A stretch of 60,000 bases of DNA from Owenia fusiformis (Eukaryota > Annelida > Polychaeta > Sabellida > Oweniidae): NCBI GenBank assembly GCA_903813345.2, contig CAIIXF020000001.1, positions 14,529,915 to 14,589,914 of the forward strand. Reading direction: 5' to 3'. Below are positions 35,501 to 47,400 of this stretch, piece by piece. How positions within the stretch are numbered: position 1 is the first letter of the stretch; the number at the start of each line of letters is the position of its first letter. Position numbers and translations under genes: made by a program. Below the pieces are notes generated by a model. That model saw only the letters and a list, made by a program, of their open reading frames with translations, searched no databases and had not been told where the DNA came from.

Positions 35501-38500
35501 CACAGCTAAAATATGATATCTTGAGCAGATGGAAATACATTCCCATGAGATATGTATATATAGTCAAAAGTTATAACTATTTATTGAGTGTAATGAAATG
35601 TATCCTTCGCTAACTGCTTTTGTTTGAGATAGTTATCATGAAATATTTTTAAATTAATTTTTATGTGTGTCATTGATCCTAATCCACACTGTAGTCTGGT
35701 GTTTGTAGAGCATTGCGACTCGTACAACTTATTCTCACAAATATCAAACCTCATTTACTAATTAATTTTTTGTGTGAACATGAAGAGTCCAAGCATTGCT
35801 TTTTTATGTTTATTGTATAGCTATATTTAGCCTTGATATCCATGATTTTTCAAAAGAAAAAAATTGAAATTCTAAGACGGTGAAAAATCATTAAAAAATA
35901 CACAGATTCAGAATCCGGCAAGCATTTTCCCTTATTCCTCTCCGTTAAGAAGTTTTGTAAGGTGTTGGATCCCTTTAATAAACAAACATTGAGGAATAAC
36001 TGACATGAATTTCAGGCACATATCTTTTATATTTCTGAATTTATTGACATTTGAATTCTACATCGCCACAAACCCTGGAGTAGTCAGAGAAATACAACAA
36101 TTTACGTCACATTTTGATAATATTTATACAACTTCTCTACTATAATAGCATTGTTTTCATTGAATTATTTTAGCGTTTCAGTACATTAGTTAATAGGATC
36201 ATACACATTCAGCTAACGTATCTCTACAGAGTTATTATAGCATATTATCTGCAGTTGATGTCGTCTTTTCAGCTTCTCTTTATACACATTCCCAAATCCC
36301 CCAATAGCCATTTCTGTAGGGTGCTCTGAAACAACATGACTCAATTCTTCCTCTGTTTCAGTGACATGGCTCACTAATCTTTGTTTAAGGTCCCCAAATA
36401 AATCAAAAGTCCAGTAGAGCAAAATCTGGCAAGTATATGGAGCTACTATGTACTGTGAAGTCTCAATAGAAAGTAAAGTGGATGCCTTACTGACATGCAT
36501 GCAGTGACTTATTGACTGGTGCATTGTCAATATGCAAGATCATATTGGCTAGCAAATGGGGACATTTCTTTCAGTCCCTCAGGAACATGTCATTATGATT
36601 TTTTAGCAAACCAATTGTACAATCTGTTGATGTATTGGTCTCTATCAAAGTTTATATATTGTTTTATCAAAGTGCATCATCAATATGAGAAAAATGCTGT
36701 ACTAAGCTTATACAAAAAACATTGGTTTTATAGTTGAGAATTTGTATAAAATTGACAAAATGTGACATAAACTGTTGTATTTTCCCGATAACTCCGGGGT
36801 TTGTGGCGATGTAGAAATTTCAGTAAATTCGAAAATATAAAAGATATGTGCCTGAAATTCATGTCAGTTATTCCCCAAAGTGTGTTTAATAAGTGTACCA
36901 AATTTGAAGAAAAATCACCCATGCCTTATATCTCCCTCAAAAAATTCTCATGAGTTCTGGGACACCCTGTAACTTAAGTGAGGAATTAAATCGACGATTC
37001 TGTCGTCTTCTGAACTATTTGTTCGCAAATATGTGAAACATATTTGTAAAACATTGCTGAAACATGTGATTCTGATACACGTTTCTGTTAAAAATGTCGT
37101 GGGAATTCTGCCTCCAACTTGTGAAATAAGGAAAAAAGAAAAATCGTAGCTTCGATGTTCCGACATTTTGTTACCAAAACGAACCGTTTCGGTAACCAGC
37201 GTAATCGAGTGGATAACCACTGCACTGTATAGCTCTCTGAATAGTGGGAAATTAAACATATTGTATTATTGTATATTACATTACATGTACTAATATTATG
37301 ATTCTCAAACACACTTAATCATTTCAGATTCCATTTGGATTAACAAACACATTCAATGAGAGAAGTGTTCAAAAGTCAGCTGGGAACACCTCTGAAGCTA
37401 AGAGATTGAACATAATATTTTTTCTCTTTGGGTATAGTTTATCTCAGTTGATTGCAGCTGTAGTGCTATTTTGGGTAGATATTATCCCAGGCTTTGGCAA
37501 TGCGTCTGGCATTTCCGATCTGTTTCAAACGTAAGTCATATATTACAGGATTTCATTTTCATTTTAATGTAGCTAATATTCAATTGATGTATGAATAATA
37601 TTATAAAACACAATAGATAACGGTATTTCAGTAAATAATTTTACATATAGACTCTTTATCCAATGATTATGCCAATGTTTCTTTGCCTTTCTCATCTCAT
37701 ATTTTGTTTCTACCATAAGAACCATTTTTACCATTTTTCGTGCAGATGGTGGTTTAATGCTCAGTGTAGTATTGGGTTGGCAGGATGTAGTGCAACACAA
37801 GCTTCCTATTTTTCTGGAATGGTGTGGTGTAATATCATTGCAGATATCGGGATTAATCTGTTCCTACGCTTTACAGAAGGGGCAAATTATCTTGTCATGC
37901 TTTTAGTGAGTAAATTTTTACACCCCAACAAATTAGTAAAGTTAAAATCTAACAGTGCAGATCTAGAATATGAGGATCAAAACATACAAGGATACGCATA
38001 AGGAAAATTGGAATCATAAATCAGCTTTGTTCCATTAATCTTATTCCTATTCATACCCCATGTCGCTTTTTAACGACTGACGATTAGAAAACTTTTAAGG
38101 GGGGATATTAAAAAAACACGCAGAGTGCAAATAATATATAAGCACAAGTGCCAAAGGGAAAGAACCAAAAGTTGTAATGGAACTTAGCAAGAAAAAGCAA
38201 ACTCTAAGTGCATACCAGTCAAGAAAAACAAACCACATATAGCCAAAAACCATGATCTAACGTGAAAAGAAACAATGTCTAATACCCCCTTTCCCCCACC
38301 ATTCATGAACCAATATCACAATCCAAGACCAGAAGACCAAGGGACATTTCATTCATACTGAAGTCATTACAATATATGTTGAAGAAAAAATTAGAAATAG
38401 ATAGCCAATACTCATAACCTCAAAAATAGTTGTAGATACAAGTATTCATACAAGATAGAGCATTCAGTCTCAAATGATGTGGGATAGATATTAAAATCCA

Positions 38501-41500
38501 GTCTCCAAGTCCATAGGCGTTTCAAAGGGTCAACATCCATTCACAAAAGCCGTCGCCATAATCCATAAAACACAATAATGCATGATGGTCATCAGGAGAA
38601 AACTATGGCTGGTTTCGATCCCTATTTGTCAACCATTAATGCCATAGCCGGGATCCACCTCAAAAGATGCCAAGGTGCCATATATATAGATGGACTAAAT
38701 TTTCCGAACAAATTCCAATGTTGTGAAATCATCCTGTAAAATAAGTTCACCAATAAAATGTGATATGTAGTAACTAAAGTAATAATTGTGATGAAAATTA
38801 AAGTACATATGCTATACATTAATTGCAGTATAGTAAACACTATTCCTCAACTTGAAGACATTGCATAAATGTTTGCGCGAATATAGTTCACTGCAACATA
38901 CCTTGAGACTATTTCTTCAGACTGGGAGGCATCTCTGAAGATTTGAAATCAATTCGTGAATGTAAACTTATTAAAAGAGTAGTGTACATCTCTTTTATTG
39001 ATTAGGTCAATGTGTATATATAATAATGCCTCATTTGAAAGAACACTTTCATAATATGTTTTTGTTCTATTTTAGACAATACGAACCCCACTTCTCTTTC
39101 TATTCTGGACCTTGTTTAGGGAATGTCCCTTCTATTGGGATCCTCATGCTAATCTTAGTACTTACTTGAGTATTGGTGCGATCGCTCTCATGCTTCCAGC
39201 CATGTATATTTACAATACTGGGTAAGTAAATGTAATGTGAAATGCAAATCGAAATTTTAGCTCATATTCATGTCATATGCAGATATATTGTTGATTTTGT
39301 TCATTAGCAGAGATCTTAAACTAGTAAATAAAGCAAATAAAACAATTTTTAAATGTGAATACTATTATTTCTTCTATTCCCGGGAAATATGGTGTTTAAC
39401 GTGGATATTGGGTTTATAGACTTTTAAACATGGCAACAAAATAAGGACTCGTTCGGCTTTCGGAAGAATAAGAAGGTAGTCCCAAAAAACAGAACCAAAA
39501 AACTTTGAATAATTTGGGGTCATCCTGTACTTGATCGTCGATTTCAAAGTTCAGAATGAATTTTCCACGAGATTCTCAAAACGTTTTAAATGCAATGCAA
39601 GGCGACTGATTGCCATGAAAACTTGAAGATTTGATTTGAGAGATTATCCGATAAGTCTGGTAACCACACAAAAATATCAGGGTTGGCCTGGGTGGTCTAT
39701 TAGGAAAATCATCCTCTGATAACATATGGCGTTAAATTTAAAGTCATAGCGTTCTTAAAGCTAAAGTTATATAGTACCAGTGGTCCTAAATAATAAAATA
39801 ATGTAACAAGTCCTTCAACTTGGATTGTATTTGATCTAAAAGAGGAGTTCAAGTGGTCCTCCAACCTCTTTGAAGATAGCCTTAAAGTCCCCATATAAAG
39901 TTTAAACCACTTTGGCTTATATTGTTATCTTACCTTATCAAAGTGTGATATGTGAAACTTTTTTTAAATTTCAAAAAGTGGTTTTTGATAGACCTTTTGT
40001 TTCAAAATTTGTGAATTTATTTAAAACTAACTTTTAGAGGTCACTCTTTTAATTAGCCACAATTCATACCAATGCATAGCATTCATCATCGCATGTTTTT
40101 TGCCGAAAAGATTAAGAAAATCGGTTCATAAATAAGCGAGAAATGAACTCATCTGTGCATGAAAATGGTTCCGAGAAAAATGCATTTCAAAATTTTAGTT
40201 CTCATAGAAACCAATGGTACATTACACGTCGCACGAAACTGGGGACAATTAGCGTAACATTATGGCGTCAAAAAACCAAAACAAAACAATGAGCAGTATA
40301 GGGCGCAAACAGCCTTACAACGTCAAAAACGACAAGCGTCACATTTTTTACAAGTTTACTCAACCTAAAAATAAAATACTTTATCCTTATCTAATCTTTA
40401 CAAAATTCACAGGGTAGCAAGATCTCGAGGACAATATTTCTAAAATGTTTTTGAATTTTGAAAAACGGTCAAGAAATCCATTTGGGGCGTTAGTAAATAT
40501 TGATATGTATGGAATTTGTGGTACAAAATCGATGCGTCACATTTTTTCAAGTCTCGAAAACCAGCTCTTATTTTAATATTATTTGCAAAATAGACAAACT
40601 GGTTATTGTTTTGTAAATTTCGCCATGACAATATTGTGCAGTTAATTTTTCTTTCAAATCAGACCTAAAGAAGGTTAAATGAAGGTAAACTTATTGCTCG
40701 TCCCATTCGCCTTCAAAACCTTACACAATTTCTAAATTTTTAAAAGCGTTCGTTTTAAGATAATTTGAACTGTAGCCGTCAATCAATTGTGACGTCATAA
40801 ATGCACATGTTCGATTGAATAAAATGTGAAATTTTAGTGCGATTTTGATCATTATTTCAAAAGTTATCCCAATTTCAATGATTTCAATTTCAATTTTTAA
40901 TGATATCTAAAACATATTCTTCCTTTTAACCTGGTTAGACAATCAACATTGGTTTATTATTGAAGTTTTTGCCACCTTAGTGACATCACTAATGTTGTAA
41001 AATATTTTTGATATGCTAAAACATTGAATTTGCCCATTAAATATGGCATTTTATTATTGAAATAGTGTGTCCTTTGTTCAGTCTTTGCATTGGTGTTAAA
41101 AAGATAATCTTTTTTGAAATGCATCAAGAAATATTTGATGATTAAAAAATTTCAACTTTTTTTGAAAAATGACGGGAAATTTGAATTTTTGAGAAATGAA
41201 ATGGTCACAACTTTATTTCAAAAATTTTTTTTTCAAAAATCTCTAAAATAACTTTTTGAGTCGTGACAAATAGTAAATGAATAATAATGCTGATATAGCA
41301 GTATCAATGAAATATTGACTGAGTTTCTTTCAACCTGTCTTAATTGCCAGCTTTAGTTGAGCAATCTTTGAGATTGGGTGACTTTATACCATCTCCTGGA
41401 GACCTTCCCGTACCCAATATTCACTGGGGTTTTCATCAGGACTATTAGCTCGGTGGTCATCAGGCTGTATGAGTTCAGGTACATTATGGAAATTCTGTTC

Positions 41501-42089
41501 GTTTCTCATGGCACACCACATGTTTAAGTGAGACGATGGTGATATATTTTATTGAAGTAAAAGTGTACAATTCATAATCCACGGCTAGATTGCATCTTCA
41601 AGTTTCATTTGGTATGCAACTTATGATTTTGGATCGAAAATTAAAAAAATTATAGCATTTTGTTTTAAAAAGTGGCTTTTTAGCCCACCGTGTAATTAAG
41701 CAATCTGAATAAAATGTTCATTTTTTGATTGCAATTCTACTTCCTACACCCCACCCCCTCCCCACAAAAGAGGGATCTGATAAAATAGAAGGGTATGCAG
41801 TTGTAAACAAAAAGCTGACCATCTTTTTAAACATTGGTCAATGAACTTTACACATAGAGGTTTAAACATGATGGAATCAAATTCTGGCAAAAAATCACAA
41901 AAACAGAGGTCTCTATAGGATGAGAGTACCATATATGTATCTTACATTTGTATCATGTATGTTTCATATGTGTTTTTCAGGGACCCAGAGCATATGAAAA
42001 CATCATCGGAGACAGATGCAAGAAAACCATTATTAGCCAATGACAAAACCTGCGACAGATATGGAAGCAATGTTCACGATATACAATAA
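32598..42089 (+). CDS. CRT-like drug/metabolite transporter, paralogue B (six exons)
   Basis: Tandem paralogue of 17031-22553 with the same exon sizes and phases: 32598-33016, 33148-33337, 37328-37530, 37746-37905, 39076-39221, 41981-42089; total 408 aa. It keeps NGT and NTS glycosylation sites in the first loop, SGKRTAPY with NFNIP, IPFGLTNTFNERS, and ECPFYWDP. The exon 1 product is roughly 80% identical to A by eye, whereas exon 5 encodes an identical peptide and exon 4 differs at four residues, so the N-terminal half evolves faster. About 75 bp of 5' flank and about 95 bp of intron before exon 4 are also conserved between copies. Introns are expanded by insertions: intron 2 is nearly 4 kb and intron 5 about 2.8 kb. 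Frames and splice sites are intact, so it looks functional. The substrate is unknown. Confidence 0.75.
33619..33730. repeat. Hairpin-forming palindrome in intron 2 of transporter B
   Basis: CACAGGGGCTTGTCTGGAGG, then GGGCAAGCCCTCCGAT, is answered by ATCGGAGGGCTTGTCCGACA and CTCCAGCCAAGCCCCTGTG, with a loop of about 30 nt. The GC-rich arms are unlike the surrounding DNA. Probably a small fold-back element. Confidence 0.75.
34713..36969 (-). mobile_element. Mariner-like element with long terminal repeats, itself split by a TTAA element
   Basis: Ends CAGGGTGTCCCAGAACTCAT, flanked by TA (34711-34712, 36970-36971), belong to inverted repeats of about 270 bp. On the - strand 36530-36213 encodes a decayed transposase C-terminus with FDLFGDLKQRL, the mariner FHLFGPLKxxL block, preceded by weaker similarity. 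Removing the 34794-35974 insertion leaves about 1.07 kb, so it lacks a full transposase. Confidence 0.75.
34794..35974. mobile_element. TTAA-flanked (piggyBac-type) non-autonomous element
   Basis: Termini AGGGACCCAACACC and, inverted, AGGGATCCAACACC are flanked by TTAA at 34790-34793 and 35975-35978. TTAA duplication is the piggyBac signature. The 1181-bp interior is AT-rich and has no recognisable transposase. It interrupts the left terminal repeat of the mariner-like element, whose sequence continues (AGGAATAACTGACATGAATT) just beyond. Confidence 0.75.
40200..40875 (-). repeat. Dispersed repeat R25, copy 2 (intron 5 of transporter B)
   Basis: Reverse-complement copy of 25230-25890 with scattered substitutions and small indels. 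Landmarks include TTACACGTCGCACGAAAC, AGGACAATATTTCTAAAATG and TCCATTTGGGGCGTTAGTAA. The rest of intron 5 (39222-41980) is AT-rich with no supported exon. Confidence 0.65.
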
Positions 42090-44413
42090 TATAGTGTTCG
42101 TTTTTGATATAGTTATGAAAAGCAGTTTATTGCCTTTGAGCGGATATACAGATACAGAACGATGTCAATCCAAAGACACGTATCATTGATGACGCAAGAT
42201 AATTGGCTCTATCATTTATCACATAATGGGTTTTAAATTAGGATTACTTTTATATGGAAATAATACAACCTAAGTGTCTCGTAAATCATATTCTGAATCG
42301 CTTGTCTTCTTTCACTTTCTATAATCACTTTAACGAAGATCTTCCTCCTAGTCCTTATTTGGTACTAAATGAATACTAGTTAAGTGGGAAAATGACAAGA
42401 AATACTGGACAACTCTTCTATACAATTCATTAGGCTGCCAAGACAACTCACCTACCGGACTACCCGTCACCTAGCTCTAGACAAAATAATTCTAGGGCAA
42501 TCACTTAGGTAACCAACTAAATGCAAGCCACTTCCTCAAGGCCAATATGAGCATCTCAGCCAATAACCAAAAATGGGGATGTAAGATGCTGATGGTTCCG
42601 CTATACATTCTTTTTATGAGTTGCAAATATAACATCGAGTATATTGTCTAGCTACAAGACCTTGCACACCTGTGTTAGATGGTGTTTAGTCAAGTAGAGG
42701 GGGGGGGGGTCACAGAGGCGTGTAGTTAGACTATCGAGTATACGTTGCATTACAATGCATTTTGGCGTACACTCCCCTCGATAAGTTTGGTAATCGGGAG
42801 TTCCCCTTTGGATCACTATCAAAAATCGATGTTTTGACTATTTGAAATCATCAAAATCAATTTTTTTAGAAATATTGCATCAAGAAACAAAATTGATTAA
42901 ATTCCAAACATTAACAGGCTTTAGATGTTATCCGGTGAAAACGTAAATAGTATGGTTGCCTAACCTTTGGAGGGGACTTTAACTTTCTAGTTAAAATAGC
43001 ATAAATTGTTGATTTACAGGCGACTGTGAATACTTGGGATGTGGATGATCTATGACAACTCTTTCTTGAAGATATAAAATTGTACCTTATTGTACTATTA
43101 GAGACATAATTGATGTAATCAGAGATCTGCTTAAATATGTCTGATAATTCATTGTTTTTGGAAATATGGTAACCATGGTTTCCTATGAGGAGTGGGCCAA
43201 AAACGTCCATATTTTGTATTTTCAATTATTTTTTAATAGTATACATGAATTTCAAAAATATTTTCGTTGGCTGCAGCATTCAATTAGACTATCAGTTCTA
43301 AAATGAAACTGCATAGATACCAGGTTGTTCAATTTATTCGCGGAAAGTACTTTTTATTGCACGTGTTTCTTCTCCTTACCAAATTCCTTTTGCTCAGTCA
43401 GTTTTTCTTCATCGAATTCATCTTGTTTGTATATACAAACTTGTTCGAAACGATTGCTTTGAAAATCCTTACAACTGTTTTTTTTTCAATTAAACCCATC
43501 GTGTCTGTTATCCTACCTTATATAGAATCCCCGTAGATTTATTTATGCCATTTTAAGAACGGTTCAAAGATGATACATCGACAGAATTTTTGCCTCACAA
43601 CACCCTTTTCAAATCCCAACGCTCCTCTACAGCTACAAACTTATGCTATTACCTTGAGATATTAGAACAGTACACAGGTGAATGAATATGATTACTTAGA
43701 TAACATGACATTTTATAATACACACAAGACATTTAAGACTTAACTGTCTGATACATTTATCTAAAAAGAATTATCTTTATTACATATCACACAGACAGAA
43801 CGTATAGTTAACACTTCCCGTTCTTTGTCTAACATTACATAAGGTTATCTCACTGTCACATATGTGACAATATCCGTGACGTTGAGAGACTCTGCTTCGT
43901 TGATATAGTTCAACGGTGATGCAAGTATAATTAAGCACATCTATCAGAATACATTCAAAGCTGTGAATCACACCATAGGGTTGTTGTAAGACTAGTATAT
44001 TACGTGTCTCGCAGTCATCAGGCGAACGGACTCTCTTTAATCATTACTTCAATCGTAATTTCACCTACTCAGCTTAAGGTTGATATCAAAGCATCTTGCG
44101 AAGGCATGCACAGAAGGGTGCATTTTTTCTTCGAAAACATTTTCAATGAAGTTTGATATCCCTCAATTAATATCTCAAAGTTTAAAGGAATAATAAAAGC
44201 GAACGTTGTTGCATTTTCTGTAGACAACTCCAATATTATCCTATATCAGACACCTGGTTGTATGCGTTGATTAAAGGCAGTGAAATCAACGTGGTATACA
44301 TCTTAGATTTCAAGTCTCAGATAAAATGTCATTTTGAACAGTAGATCATTACCATCATAGTCTCCATTACCAAATGTCGGATATATGAAATATGTATATA
44401 GCATCATAGTGTC
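42090..44413. other. Convergent intergenic spacer
   Basis: It lies between the 3' end of transporter B (+) and the 3' end of the M13 gene (-). It has a G-run at 42700-42709 and an AT-rich hydrophobic frame at 43303-43536 without family features. On the - strand AATAAA at 43781-43776 is a candidate polyadenylation signal for the M13 gene, about 630 nt past its stop. Confidence 0.45.
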
Positions 44414-47400
44414 TTATAAGTCACATTTGAATGGTGGTGCACTCGGACAGGAAAATTTACTATCTTGAGGGAGTAACCCAGCCAAGTAGGGCGCTATCCT
44501 GGAATAGATAAACATAATTATAAATATTGTTTCATGATATGATAACACTTTTAAGGACGACCCCTTCATAAGTTTGGCCATAGCCTTTCATGAATCTGTG
44601 TATATATCATCTGAGTATATGTGTTATTTAGTGTGAAATTGGTGATCCAATCGTGTCTGGTTTAGTAGCAACGATAAAATCCAATTAGCTGTAAAAGAAC
44701 CAATCATACAGTCAGTTATATCTTTTTCATATGCTGAGCTACAGATTAACACCCTGGGTTTTGCTTTTACGGCAATTTGAAGTGTCACAAAAAATAATAT
44801 TCCATATAAAGAATAATTAGATGATTAATTGTCATCATATAGTAATTTAAATATCTATTATATTATATGTCAGTTTCAAACATTCATTAAGAATAATTTG
44901 TTTTAATCTTTAAATAATTGCCATAAACAGACTCTAACAAGTTTTGTTAATGGGACTACCAGTTGCCAATTTTTTGAGAGGGGGGTGTAAGAACATTAAT
45001 TCTTGTCTTACCACTGAGTATCGTGCATAGATTGGACTCGGTGAAGCTTGCATCTTGCCTGAAGAAATAAGATATAGATTTTAATGTTTACCTTTTAGGG
45101 CACAAATTTTAATTTCACATTTTCCTCGTCAAAACTTTCAAATGAAACAATTGTGAGATATTCTATACTAAACCAAAAAACTCATATAAAATGCATATCG
45201 TTCTTTACCTGCAGGCTTCCTATTGTTACCACGTCTTCGTTAATTAGATCATGGAGTCCTATTAGTTTTCTATTTTCGCTATTTGCATCATTCATCGCCT
45301 GTAATATTAATAAATTCTTCGTGCGAATGTGTCTTGTAAAAGATGAACGTAAATTGATGGAATTGAGAAATTAATAGCAGAGTAAACTAATTTACCATCT
45401 TGAATGCCCAGAGCGAAAGATATATAGGTCACAGAAATGTTCACTAAATGGCGAAATATGAAAAGGGTATTGTATTAAAGAGGTTAAATGGAAATAGACG
45501 ACTGCAAATGCAGTCTAGCTGCAAGACCCTGTGACCCCCCCCTCTACTTGAGTTTTCTACTTCTTCTGACACCTTCTCTTGTAGTGGGGGAGGGGTCACA
45601 AAGGCTCGAAGCAAGACTACTGCAAAGCTATACCTTCAGGTTTGGCCTCACCTTTAAAACAATTTGCAATGCTTGTAGATCAGTAAGCAACATTTTGAAT
45701 TCATCATCGGATGCATCAAGTAGAACATGCTTCTTGAAGCATTCTTGCTTTCTCATATAACTCGCCAAAGTATTTTCACTCCAACACTTGGAGGATTTTG
45801 TGATTGCAATTTGATGGTTGCTATCGTCAGTAATTGTCTCAGCCAGAGCAATTGCTATAAGATAGCCTAAATTGCTGTACAATGCAGATCTAAACGGAAA
45901 TGTACACCATTACAATTTGACTATGGGTTTGATTGATAAAGTATATTTTCATTAGTGATATTACTCCACTTCATATCATGCGGCAATATGGAAATTATAT
46001 TGGCATACTATTAAGTCGAGAGTTATGGTATCGTTCAACTTTGGCATTCTGGTACTCATCACATCTTTCTGTTTTTCTACTAGCAATATAGAAAATAATG
46101 GAAGGCAATTATTTCTTGAAATGTACCTTTAGGATCTGTATAAATGTGTGATAGTCAAATTATATACCAGTTAAAGTCATGAATTTTTAGAGATAAATCG
46201 ACGTTTTGAACAGGAAAAAATGTACAGCACAAACGACATCTCAAACAATGATCAAACAACCATTGTACGACGTTGTTCAAGTTGGTTGATTATAAAAAGT
46301 TACATCATGAATTTCCGACCTAGTACACCCTATGCAGACGGAGCTTGTGAGAAATATTGGGTGAAAATAGTGATGTAATTCATTCTGTAGCGACGCAGTA
46401 TGCATTAAACCTTTCACAGGCCTATATCTTGTCGTTTTTATACAGCGTGACAGTTTGGTGAAGCAGTTGACGTGGTTCAAGTACTCTCACAACACAAACT
46501 GTCACAATGTCACCAAAGGATATTTTTTTATGTTTATTGAGCTTTTCCGCACCAAATATATTTAGTGGGGGCTCATATCTAATGAACATTTCGGATTGAA
46601 GATCAAACAGAAACTGTCTGGCTTCCAAGATGCAGAAATAATTTGTATTGATAGTGTACCTTGTGTTACGCAGAATATGGCATATATTCATGGTTGCGCG
46701 GTATTTGTGATACAGGTGAATATGCCATACTCACCTGCGGTATATGGCATATCCCGCAGGTGAGTATGGCATATTCCGCAGTGAATATGTGATACATTGA
46801 TTTTAATGAATACTCGATTCTCACCTGCTGAATATGTCATACTCATTTGCAGAATATGGCACATACACTAGATGAAAACGCAGGTGAAAACATGATACAG
46901 AGAGCCTTAATTTGATTGGTTGCGAAAATCGACTCTAAATGTAAAACTATACTGGATTACCAATATTTTTAGTGCCTCGAGTACTAATATATAAATCCTT
47001 GATTTATTGAATAAGTGTATTACGTGATACTGCCAAGTGATACTTCTGCATTAGTTGATATATTCAATGCAGCTGTACTGTTGATTCAGTAATCATTATG
47101 ATAATTTATAAACTTTTACCCGTTACCCATTCGATGCAATTGACAATTGCGTACTTCCGTATCACGTTCTCATTGGTTAATGAGTATGTCATATACCGCA
47201 GGTAAATCAGTCATACACCGCAAGTGAATATGCCATATTCGTTGCAGAATATGACATATATTTGTATCGTGTTTACCGCGTAACATCTTGAACACCATTT
47301 TTATGAATACTGGAGACGCTGTATAAAAACGACAATTTCAAAATAGATTGACCTGGGAAAGGTTTATGCATACTGCGTCGCTATATAATGAAATACATCA

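Larger units (their letters stand above)
34464..37222. mobile_element. Fold-back element FB1, copy 2, split by a mariner-like insertion
   Basis: It starts CACTGGTGATCCGTTCGATT and ends with the inverted equivalent GGATAACCACTG. Arms carry the family marks GAACGTCGAAGGTACG, AAATGTACATGTTTGCG and ACTTAAGTTACATAAACGG. The 34713-36969 element has landed in a TA in the right-hand arm, leaving ...ACCGTTTATG on one side and ACTTAAGTGAGG on the other; the intact copy at 52666-53202 shows the uninterrupted order. Confidence 0.8.

Noticed and set aside
43303-43536. 77-codon hydrophobic frame as a small membrane protein
   Set aside because: AT-rich sequence easily gives hydrophobic frames; no splice sites, homology or duplicate supports it.
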